Source: CAZKRU01 sp964555235 (GTDB lineage Bacteria; Verrucomicrobiota; Verrucomicrobiia; Methylacidiphilales; CAMAQI01). From it: DNA of 43,249 nucleotides. Made by a program: the position numbers and the translations under genes. A model generated the notes under the pieces. It was not told the DNA's origin. It ran no database searches and was given only the letters and a program-made list of their open reading frames with translations. Shown piece after piece: positions 16,229 to 22,520 of the stretch. The DNA lies in NCBI GenBank assembly GCA_964555235.1, contig CAZKRU010000034.1, forward strand, positions 1 through 43,249. The letters run 5' to 3'. Position 1 is the first letter of the stretch. Each line of letters begins with the position of its first letter.

Positions 16229-16791
16229 GAGCGATCCTCCAAAACGGTTTGAACTTTGGAGAGTTTGATGAGATGTCTTCCATCATACGTCCCTAGGTCG
16301 CTCTGAATTTTAAATTCACCGGCGTTGAGATCGGGGCTCTCTTTCCAGATAAAGTGATCATTTCCCATCGTGAGGGATTCGGATTTTACGAAAGATTGAA
16401 GATCACTCAAATGCTTGGGGTGACACTCGATGGTGATGCTTTGGGCTTCGCTCAGCTCCTGAAGAATGGAGGCAAGTTCCTTGGCTGTCTCTTCCGCCGT
16501 GAAGGGGTGCTTTCGAAAGAGGCGTTGAAGGGTGAGGGAGAGAAGTTCCGGAAGATGTTTTCCCGCCGTCTGATCCAGCGTCTCGTGCACGGTGTGAAGG
16601 GCCTTAAGCTGTGCGGCAAATTGCTTTCGGATTTCGGCCAATTGCTGTTCAGCTTCCAGTTGCGCTTTCCATTGGCCTGCTTTGTATCCGGATTGAAAGC
16701 CTTCCTGATAGCCCGGAGCCGTGGATTCGGGCGACTCGGTGAGAGCGGCCGTGGTGATCGAAGTCGGAAGGGTGAGGTTAAACGACAGCAT
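16225..16791 (-). CDS. fliH: Flagellar assembly protein FliH
   Basis: FliH is the peripheral-stalk-like regulator of FliI. The start at 16791 (MLSFNLTLPTS) is supported by a GGAGGAGG run just upstream and gives 188 residues; frames extending further upstream lie inside fliG and are arginine-rich nonsense. The N-terminal helix contains a Gly-spaced motif (GYQEGFQSGYKAGQWKAQLE, about 27-46), the GxxxG-type repeats typical of FliH. The C-terminal domain (about 80-180) has the stalk-like strand TIECHPKHLSDLQSFV. It overlaps fliG by 14 bp and fliI by 4 bp. Confidence 0.92.
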   Translation of the reverse strand: MLSFNLTLPTSITTAALTESPESTAPGYQEGFQSGYKAGQWKAQLEAEQQLAEIRKQFAAQLKALHTVHETLDQTAGKHLPELLSLTLQRLFRKHPFTAEETAKELASILQELSEAQSITIECHPKHLSDLQSFVKSESLTMGNDHFIWKESPDLNAGEFKIQSDLGTYDGRHLIKLSKVQTVLEDRS

Positions 16792-17851
16792 CGCCGCCTC
16801 CTCCGCCCTTGCGGTTGATCGTGATTTCGCCCGACGCTTCGAGACGGCGGACCGCCTCGACGATCTTGTCTTGGGATTCTTCCACATCGCGCAAGCGAAC
16901 CGGGGGCATGAACTTGAGTTCTTCTGCAAGCGATTCTGCCGCACGTTTGGAGAGCGAGGTGATGATAAGCGTTTTGAGTTTTTCGCTCGCCGTCTTGAGT
17001 CCCTTCGCAAGGATTTGGAAATCGACTTCGCGCAGCACCCGTTGCATCTGGCTTTTGTCGAGATCGCACAAATCTTCGAACGTGAAGAGCAATTTCTTGA
17101 TCGCCCGGGAGACTTCGGGATTCTTTTCTTCCAAGTTGGCCAGAATCTGACTCGAAGTCGCTTCGTCGAGCATATTGATGACTTCAGCGATGTTCTTGGT
17201 CCCACCCGAGCTGGCGAATTCTTGCTGCCCTCGGAGTTGAAGACGGTTTTTAATTAATGTCAGAACCTGTTGAATGACCTCGGAGGAGACCGGCTCCATC
17301 GTAGCGAGGCGTTCGACGATATCCGTGCGTTGATCTGGAGTCAGATGATTTAAGACTTCCGCCAGTCGGTTCGGTTCCAAATAGGAGAGGACGAGGGCCC
17401 AGGTTTGAGTCTGTTCCTTGCGGAGAAGACTGATGAGCTGACGGGGTTGAATTTCACGAAGGACGCCTGCTTCCAGGGAGCGGACTTTTGTTGGTGAAAT
17501 ACGAGCGAGAATTTCATTCGCCTTTAAACTTCCCAGTGAGCGCTCGAGAACCAGTCGGGTAAACGTTGCGCCACCGGAAGCGGAGGTCACCGCGTGCACG
17601 GCCACTCCGGAGAATTCCTTGGTCAATGCTTGTTGAAGAGGAATGGGAATGAAGTCGAGCTTTGCCATCTCCTTGGTGATTTCTTCCACTTCACGTTCAT
17701 CAAATTGATTGAGGACGGTGGAAGCGACTTCATGCCCCAGGACAACTAAAAAGCCGGCAAGCTTTTGAGTTTTACTCCAACCCTCCAGAAGCTTTGCAGG
17801 ATCTGGAGCAGCAGCGGTATTGTTATCGAGTTCTGTAGCCATGGCGCTCAT
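16778..17851 (-). CDS. fliG: Flagellar motor switch protein FliG
   Basis: FliG is the C-ring subunit that binds FliF and meets MotA to produce torque. The 357-residue protein has an N-terminal FliF-binding domain (QKLAGFLVVLGHEVASTVLN) and a middle domain with the PxxxAxVLxxL-like ARMM segment (ALVLSYLEPNRLAEVLNHL). The C-terminal torque domain has FTFEDLCDLDKSQMQRVLRE and PPVRLRDVEESQDKIVEAVR. One of the paired charged residues of the enteric torque helix (DD) reads DK here. The last residues form a Gly-rich tail. A start three codons later (ATGGCTACAG) is also possible. Confidence 0.96.
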   Translation of the reverse strand: MSAMATELDNNTAAAPDPAKLLEGWSKTQKLAGFLVVLGHEVASTVLNQFDEREVEEITKEMAKLDFIPIPLQQALTKEFSGVAVHAVTSASGGATFTRLVLERSLGSLKANEILARISPTKVRSLEAGVLREIQPRQLISLLRKEQTQTWALVLSYLEPNRLAEVLNHLTPDQRTDIVERLATMEPVSSEVIQQVLTLIKNRLQLRGQQEFASSGGTKNIAEVINMLDEATSSQILANLEEKNPEVSRAIKKLLFTFEDLCDLDKSQMQRVLREVDFQILAKGLKTASEKLKTLIITSLSKRAAESLAEELKFMPPVRLRDVEESQDKIVEAVRRLEASGEITINRKGGGGGDAVV

Positions 17852-17896
17852 CGTTCACTTTCTCTAGAAAAAGAATAGCATATTTTGATTCAAATT

Positions 17897-19558
17897 TCAT
17901 CGTCCAGATTCTTCACTGCCTTCTTCCTTCATCAGCCATTGTTTGATGGCCAAAGAAGTGTTGGTCGGGTTGTCACGGATCAGTTTCGCGATATCTTCCG
18001 AGGTGAGGGGGCCGCCGCGACGTTTCTTTTCAAGGGCCTCTTCGCTCTCTTCGTCCAGAATTCCCAAGCGACGCTTCTTGGTTTTTTCATCCTCTTCCGG
18101 CTCGAACCGGGCGAGAAGGTCGGCGAATTCGCTTTCGCTGTCCTTGTCGCTTTCCGTCGAAGACTTGAGGATGTTGCGGAGGATGAGGGCGACCGCGATT
18201 GCCATCAGGAACAGGAATCCTTGGGAAACCCAAGGGAGGTACTGATCGACCAGCGTATGAACTGGAATCGATTCGGGTGCATTCGAGGCGAAGATATCCG
18301 TAAATTCCGTTTCCATGAGTTGGAAGGTGTCCTTACGGCCATCGACAAGAGTGAAGCCGACGGCAGCTTTCACAATTTCCTCGAGGGCTTTCTTTTCTGC
18401 ATCCGTGCGAGGAGTTACTTGGGCCGTTGTTCCAGTTCCGCTCTTGCGAGCGTTCAGGAAGACTGCGACGGTGAGGCGTTTGATATCACCAACCGCCTGT
18501 TGACGACTTTCCACCGTTCGACTGATTTCGAATTGATTGGAAGTGTTTTCGCGGGTGACGTTTGATTTGGTCACTGGGCCCAAGCTCTTTTCTGGGTTTT
18601 CTGTTTGTGCCGATTCTCCTGCGGGCGGTGTCGCGGCGTTCTGGGTTGAGCTTTCACTCGTTTCTGTTGTTGCAGTTTCCGAACGGGGTACCGAACCTTT
18701 CGGATCAAAACGTTCAGAGGTTTGTTGAACCGAGTCAAAGTTCAACTCTGCAGTGAGACGAACGACCGCATTTCCAGGTCCAAGAACCTGATCGAGCATG
18801 GATTGGGCTTTTTCGCGCAGGCGCTCTTCGGCTTCGCGCACCGATGCTTGTTGGCGATTGCTCAAGACGCCCACGCCACCAGCTTGTTGGTCATCTTCAG
18901 CAAGGGCGCGTCCGGCATTATCAATGACGGCGACCCGATTCGTTTGAAGTCCCTCGACGCCATTGGCAACGAGGAATCGAATGGCTTGAACCTGGCCGGG
19001 GGAGAGTACCCGACCAGGTTTGAGCTGAACGAAGACGGAGGCTTTGGAGTCCCTTCGTTCACGCGTAAAGAGTCGCTCTTCAGGGACGACGATCATCACC
19101 CGGGCTTCTTTAATTTCGTCAAATTGTTTTACCGTCCGTGCAAGTTCTCCTTGAAGCGCGCGATAATAGTTGGCGCGTTGCATGAAGTCTGAGACGCCAA
19201 AAGTCGGTTTATCAAAGAGTTCAAATCCGACGCCGCCAGCAGTGTCCGAGGTGCGGGGAATGCCCTGAGCGGCAAGGGAGAGGCGGGTTTCGTAAACCTG
19301 GGTTCCCGGAACAAGAATGGTGGTTCCGCCATCGGCCAACTGGTACGGGATCTGTTTACCTTGCAGATACTCAACAATTTTCGCGGCTTCCGTTTGCGGA
19401 AGGCCCGAGTAAAGTTGAGTGAGTTTGGGCTGATTGGCCCAATAGGTGATGCTGATCAAAACCGCGATGATTCCAACGAAACTTCCGACCAGTGAAAGTT
19501 TGCGAGGACCCGAAAGTCCTTGCCATAATTGTTCCAACGACTTCTTTAATTCATCCAT
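17897..19558 (-). CDS. fliF: Flagellar MS-ring protein FliF
   Basis: FliF forms the inner-membrane MS ring on which the flagellum is built. The 553-residue protein has an N-terminal membrane helix (about 20-42) and a YscJ/FliF ring-building motif (QLYSGLPQTEAAKIVEYLQG). A large periplasmic region includes a Ser/Thr/Glu-rich insert. A second membrane helix lies near 445-465 (FLFLMAIAVALILRNILK), followed by an acidic cytoplasmic tail with a FliG-binding C-terminus (DIAKLIRDNPTNTSLAIKQW). An AGGCTA ribosome site precedes the ATG. A 164-bp structured spacer separates it from fliE. Confidence 0.96.
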   Translation of the reverse strand: MDELKKSLEQLWQGLSGPRKLSLVGSFVGIIAVLISITYWANQPKLTQLYSGLPQTEAAKIVEYLQGKQIPYQLADGGTTILVPGTQVYETRLSLAAQGIPRTSDTAGGVGFELFDKPTFGVSDFMQRANYYRALQGELARTVKQFDEIKEARVMIVVPEERLFTRERRDSKASVFVQLKPGRVLSPGQVQAIRFLVANGVEGLQTNRVAVIDNAGRALAEDDQQAGGVGVLSNRQQASVREAEERLREKAQSMLDQVLGPGNAVVRLTAELNFDSVQQTSERFDPKGSVPRSETATTETSESSTQNAATPPAGESAQTENPEKSLGPVTKSNVTRENTSNQFEISRTVESRQQAVGDIKRLTVAVFLNARKSGTGTTAQVTPRTDAEKKALEEIVKAAVGFTLVDGRKDTFQLMETEFTDIFASNAPESIPVHTLVDQYLPWVSQGFLFLMAIAVALILRNILKSSTESDKDSESEFADLLARFEPEEDEKTKKRRLGILDEESEEALEKKRRGGPLTSEDIAKLIRDNPTNTSLAIKQWLMKEEGSEESGR

Positions 19559-19595
19559 ATTAGCCTCCGTGCTCTCTCAATTTACTTTTCTCCGA

Positions 19596-19722
19596 CCCCC
19601 GGTCAGCTCCATCTGTCCGGGGGAGAGAAGGGAGGGACCCTGAATCCATTCAGGCGGCCTTCCCAAGGTCTCGGTCGCTAATCAGCATCCCTGCTGGGCG
19701 CCCGAAACCAGTTGCCCAATCG
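19596..19722 (-). ncRNA. Structured fliE-fliF intercistronic region (candidate RNA element)
   Basis: Downstream of the fliE stop the minus-strand RNA can form several strong helices. An 8-bp stem GGTTTCGG/CCGAGACC (19709-19702 with 19674-19667) encloses a CAGCA-GGGA-TGCTG hairpin with a GNRA loop (19696-19683). A perfect hairpin CCTGAAT-GG-ATTCAGG spans 19654-19639. A 7-bp CCCCCGG/CCGGGGG stem extends by CAG/CTG across an A-A mismatch (19623-19596). The last ends 37 bp before fliF and has no U-tract, so it is not an ordinary terminator. It matches no riboswitch class I can recall, including c-di-GMP types. Confidence 0.5.
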
Positions 19723-20118
19723 TTATACCTGCATGCGCATGACCTCCTGATACGATTCGACCAGTTTGTTGCGCATTTCGGAAAGCATCATGAAAGAGAC
19801 ATTCGATTCTTCCACCGCGATCATTGCTTCGTGGACCGAGGTGGGGCCGCCTTGAAGAACGTCACGGACTTTTTCTCCGGCGGTTTGTTGGACGGAGTTG
19901 ACATCGCGAACCATCTGCTGAACCAGATGTCCATAGGTGGTCGGCTCTCCAACCGTGGTGACTGCGGAAGCTCCGGTAGGAGCGGGTTGAAAGGTGGTTG
20001 GTTCGGGAATTTTAAAGGTCGCCGTCGGAAATCCCGTTGCCCCCGAAGTTCGCGGAAGAGCGGCATCGAGCGGAGCCAGATTGTTGCTCAAAAAAGTGGG
20101 ACTGATGGTGAGGGCCAT
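19723..20118 (-). CDS. fliE: Flagellar MS-ring/rod junction protein FliE
   Basis: FliE joins the MS ring to the proximal rod and opens the export pathway. The 131-residue protein is slightly long because of a Pro/Thr-rich N-terminal half. The conserved C-terminal half (about 65-131) contains MVRDVNSVQQTAGEKVRDVL, SVHEAMIAVEESNVSFMML and RNKLVESYQEVMRMQV, with the usual hydrophobic, methionine-rich ending. It follows flgC by 15 bp with no clear Shine-Dalgarno and precedes the structured spacer. Confidence 0.95.
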   Translation of the reverse strand: MALTISPTFLSNNLAPLDAALPRTSGATGFPTATFKIPEPTTFQPAPTGASAVTTVGEPTTYGHLVQQMVRDVNSVQQTAGEKVRDVLQGGPTSVHEAMIAVEESNVSFMMLSEMRNKLVESYQEVMRMQV

Positions 20119-20133
20119 ATTTTTATTTTAGGG

Positions 20134-20565
20134 TTAAGTGGCGATATGCATCGATTGCGCAAACATCTGGCGTGCGGTGCTGATGACTTGAAGGTTGGCT
20201 TCGAAGGAACGGCTGGCCGTGATCATGTCGACCATTTCATTCATGATCTCCACATTCGGCATTTTCACCATTCCATTGGCATCCGCATGAGGATGGCCGG
20301 GCATGTAAACCTGCGGCATGGGCTTAGGATCCTCCACCACCCGTGTCGCTCGAACTTGTGCGGTGACATTGGCACGTCCTTGTGCCGCCGCATCGGTAGG
20401 CATATAAGATTCAAAGATTACTTGTTTGCGTCGGTAAGGATTTCCCTGGGCATCGCGTGTCGTTTGGCTATGCGCGATATTGGTGGCAATAATATCAAGT
20501 CGAGTGCGTTCAGCTTGAAGGGCGCTGCCGCTGACGTTAAGTGCGGGAATTAATCCAGTGCTCAT
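20134..20565 (-). CDS. flgC: Flagellar proximal rod protein FlgC
   Basis: FlgC is a proximal rod subunit. The 143-residue protein is of standard length, with the N-terminal rod motif (LNVSGSALQAERTRLDIIAT followed by NIAHSQT) and a central YRRKQV strand. The characteristic C-terminal region is MPNVEIMNEMVDMITASRSF followed by EANLQVISTARQM. The usual NIAN is NIAH here, a modest variation. It overlaps flgB by 4 bp and precedes fliE by 15 bp. Confidence 0.96.
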   Translation of the reverse strand: MSTGLIPALNVSGSALQAERTRLDIIATNIAHSQTTRDAQGNPYRRKQVIFESYMPTDAAAQGRANVTAQVRATRVVEDPKPMPQVYMPGHPHADANGMVKMPNVEIMNEMVDMITASRSFEANLQVISTARQMFAQSMHIAT

Positions 20566-20963
20566 CCGTTTCTCCCGGTGATGGCGGCTTTGAGTCCTTG
20601 ATATTTTTTGGCGGCCAAGGCACTTGAGAATTCAAAAAGAGTTTGGTTTTTCGTGAGCTCGAGTAATTCCTGGTCGAGCGTCACGTTATTTCCGTCGAGA
20701 CGTTCGGAGAGTTTGGTCGGATCCTGACCGAGGGCTTGCTGCGGAATTAAAGGGAGGGCATCCTGCCCACGATCCAGATGCTGGAGGGCTTCCTTCATGG
20801 AAGATTGAAATTGAGGAGTGAGATCGACTCGTTTATAGTTCGGAGTGTTAATGTTTGCAATATTACTGGCCAAAGCCTGATGGCGAACGGCGCTGCTCTC
20901 GAGGGAGAGTTTGAGACTTCGCAGTGTTGGGTCACCGAAGAGGGCTTCAATATTGTTACTCAC
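20562..20963 (-). CDS. flgB: Flagellar proximal rod protein FlgB
   Basis: FlgB is the first gene of the flagellar operon and encodes a proximal rod subunit. The 133-residue product has the family N-terminal segment AVRHQALASNIANINTPNYK, a central VTLDQELLELTKNQ, and a terminal YQGLKAAITGRNG. The start is GTG at 20963, since the N-terminus MSNNIEALFGD fits the family. No Shine-Dalgarno is visible. The region immediately upstream is a small hairpin (GCAGT-AGAA-ACTGC) that touches a consensus sigma-54 promoter, so the start codon sits almost at the predicted transcription start. Confidence 0.95.
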   Translation of the reverse strand: MSNNIEALFGDPTLRSLKLSLESSAVRHQALASNIANINTPNYKRVDLTPQFQSSMKEALQHLDRGQDALPLIPQQALGQDPTKLSERLDGNNVTLDQELLELTKNQTLFEFSSALAAKKYQGLKAAITGRNG

Positions 20964-20974
20964 GCAGTTTCTAC

Positions 20975-20990
20975 TGCAACACCCGTGCCA
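20975..20990 (-). promoter_or_regulatory. Sigma-54 (RpoN) -24/-12 promoter of the flagellar operon
   Basis: The minus strand reads TGGCACGGGTGTTGCA, which fits the published sigma-54 consensus TGGCACGRNNNTTGCW at every defined position, with GG and GC ten bases apart. With the C of TTGC taken as -12, transcription would begin at about 20964, one base before the flgB GTG. An AT-rich tract (21021-21050) lies upstream, where activator- or IHF-induced bending would be expected. Neither rpoN nor an enhancer-binding activator gene is in the window. Confidence 0.8.
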
Positions 20991-21069
20991 ATCTATTTAA
21001 CAAAAATCGCAAACGTCTTATTATCAGTATAATATATAATAATTTATTATTGATTCATGGAAATTAAAA

Positions 21070-21098
21070 TTGGTTGTGGGAAAAAATTACCCTAAAAT
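21070..21098 (+). promoter_or_regulatory. Candidate sigma-70-type promoter of the polysaccharide-export operon
   Basis: TTGGTT (21070-21075) and TAAAAT (21093-21098) are separated by exactly 17 bp, with A/T-rich sequence upstream. The -10 box is 5/6 and the -35 box only 3/6. The leader to the first start codon would be about 175 nt, long enough for post-transcriptional control. This is pattern-based. Confidence 0.4.
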
Positions 21099-21279
21099 GG
21101 CGTTATTGGAAAATTTTTCTTCTAAAGTTTTGGAAGATTGCTCCGATGCTACAAGATTCAAGTAGAATGACCCGTGCCACCGGCAGAATGATTTTGGGAA
21201 AAAAGTGCTGGCTTGGATTTCATCTATGCTCCATATTGATTACAGTTCAAAGTCGGTGGATAGACAAGGGGAGAAATGG

Positions 21280-22503
21280 ATGTTTTTTTTAAAAGGAAGT
21301 AGGATATTTTTACGGCTCATGATCGGGTGGATCGCGGCGGGGAGCCTATGGGCTGTCGATCCGGTCTTGCCTCGACTGCAAGTGACTCCCTCGACTGGCT
21401 CGGCAAATGAGGCAGGTGCGGCGGCCAACATCTCGAAGAGTCAGAGTCGAGGGGGGGGGCTTCGTGCTCCGGAAAGTTATCTGATTCAAAATGGGGATAT
21501 TATCAGAATTCGACTATTGGATGAGCCGGATTTTGATCTTCAGACCCGAGTCGGAAGAGATGGAATGATTACGATTCCCTATGTTGAGCTTGTTCAGGTT
21601 GGTGGAAAAACGATTCGGGATGCAACGCGCATGGTTGAGAAGCGTTTGAAAGATTATTATATCAATCCGCTTTTGATCTTTGAAGTTGCAGAATTTGCGA
21701 AGCGGCAAATTGTGGTTTTGGGACAAGTCGAACACCCGGGAATGTACGAGGTGCCACCTCTTCAGGATACGATCGAATTGATGGAGGCCATTGCCATGGC
21801 CGGGGGCGCCTCTGGAACGGGAGATCTGGGACGCGTGACGATCAAGCGAATGGTGGGTGGAAAAGAAGTGGTGGAAGATTTGGATGCGAAATCGATTTCT
21901 CGTAATGAAAAAGGAAAAGGGTTTGAGATCTCTCCGGGCGATACGATTATTGTTCAGCTTTCAAAACGAGAGTTTGCGATGCTGGGTCAGATTCAGGCTC
22001 CGCGGCTTTATGACATTCCTCCCATGCGAGACAGCATTGACTTGATGGAGGCCATTGCCATGGCGGGCGGCGCAAGTCGTGGCGGTGATCTCGGGACGGT
22101 CACGATCAAGCGTTACGAAAACAAACACGAAAAAATTCTGACCTATGATGCCAAGGCACTGGGGCGGAATCAGAAGGGGGCGGAGCGGATTCCTGTGATG
22201 GCCGGGGATACGGTGATCGTTCAAGTTTCTCGAAATGAATATACGATATTGGGACAGGTCAGAAACCCTGGGGTTTACGAAGTTCCGGCACTCACCGATT
22301 CGGTGAGCGTTTTAGAAGCGATTGCGATGGCAGGAGGCGCGACTCGACTCGCAGATTTGGGAAATGTAACGGTTCGGCGCAGAATTGGAACAAAGGACGG
22401 AGTTCTGACGCTGAATGTCAAGGAGATGGGGCGTGATGAGAAGGTAAAAATTTTCCATGTGATTCCGGGTGATCGGATAGTGATTGGGGAACGTCTATTT
22501 TAA
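21280..22503 (+). CDS. SLBB-domain polysaccharide export protein (Wza-like)
   Basis: This is a periplasmic/outer-membrane export channel protein for extracellular polysaccharide. Start 21280 is chosen because AAGGGGAG lies upstream and it yields a signal peptide (MFFLKGSRIFLRLMIGWIAA, then SLWA-VD). The 407-residue product has a poly-export domain (about 75-150: NGDIIRIRLLDEPDFDLQTR) followed by three SLBB repeats. The repeats are marked by VLGQVEHPGMYEVP, MLGQIQAPRLYDIP and ILGQVRNPGVYEVP, each followed by EAIAMAGGA. No lipobox cysteine is present, unlike Wza. It heads the operon and is followed at 17 bp by the Wzz-kinase gene. Confidence 0.92.
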   Translation: MFFLKGSRIFLRLMIGWIAAGSLWAVDPVLPRLQVTPSTGSANEAGAAANISKSQSRGGGLRAPESYLIQNGDIIRIRLLDEPDFDLQTRVGRDGMITIPYVELVQVGGKTIRDATRMVEKRLKDYYINPLLIFEVAEFAKRQIVVLGQVEHPGMYEVPPLQDTIELMEAIAMAGGASGTGDLGRVTIKRMVGGKEVVEDLDAKSISRNEKGKGFEISPGDTIIVQLSKREFAMLGQIQAPRLYDIPPMRDSIDLMEAIAMAGGASRGGDLGTVTIKRYENKHEKILTYDAKALGRNQKGAERIPVMAGDTVIVQVSRNEYTILGQVRNPGVYEVPALTDSVSVLEAIAMAGGATRLADLGNVTVRRRIGTKDGVLTLNVKEMGRDEKVKIFHVIPGDRIVIGERLF

Positions 22504-22520
22504 TTAAGGAAAAGCCAATC

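Larger units (their letters stand above)
20964..21279. other. Divergent intergenic region between the flagellar and polysaccharide-export operons
   Basis: This 316-bp stretch holds no convincing gene. From the flagellar side it contains the GCAGT-AGAA-ACTGC hairpin, the sigma-54 promoter, and a very AT-rich block (21000-21066). That block includes TAAA-N14-ACTGATAA on the minus strand, a poor FliA-type match with 6 of 8 -10 bases and a spacer one base short. The decamer ACCCGTGCCA occurs twice in direct orientation, at 20981-20990 (inside the sigma-54 site) and at 21170-21179. A sigma-70-like promoter for the plus-strand operon is listed separately. Confidence 0.7.

Noticed and set aside
19596..19722. 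Idea that the fliE-fliF spacer is a c-di-GMP riboswitch
   Set aside because: The conserved GEMM-I core (CACGCACAGGGCAAA and the tetraloop/receptor pattern) is not present, and it lies inside an operon with no terminator or obvious ribosome-site masking.
21021..21046. FliA-type (sigma-28) promoter TAAA-N14-ACTGATAA upstream of flgB
   Set aside because: Spacer is one base short, two of eight -10 bases differ, and the match lies in a very AT-rich tract where TAAA occurs by chance. The adjacent sigma-54 site is a far better match.
21074..21292. Plus-strand 72-codon frame in the divergent control region
   Set aside because: Trp/Lys/Phe-rich, no family, overlaps the start and ribosome site of the export gene in another frame.
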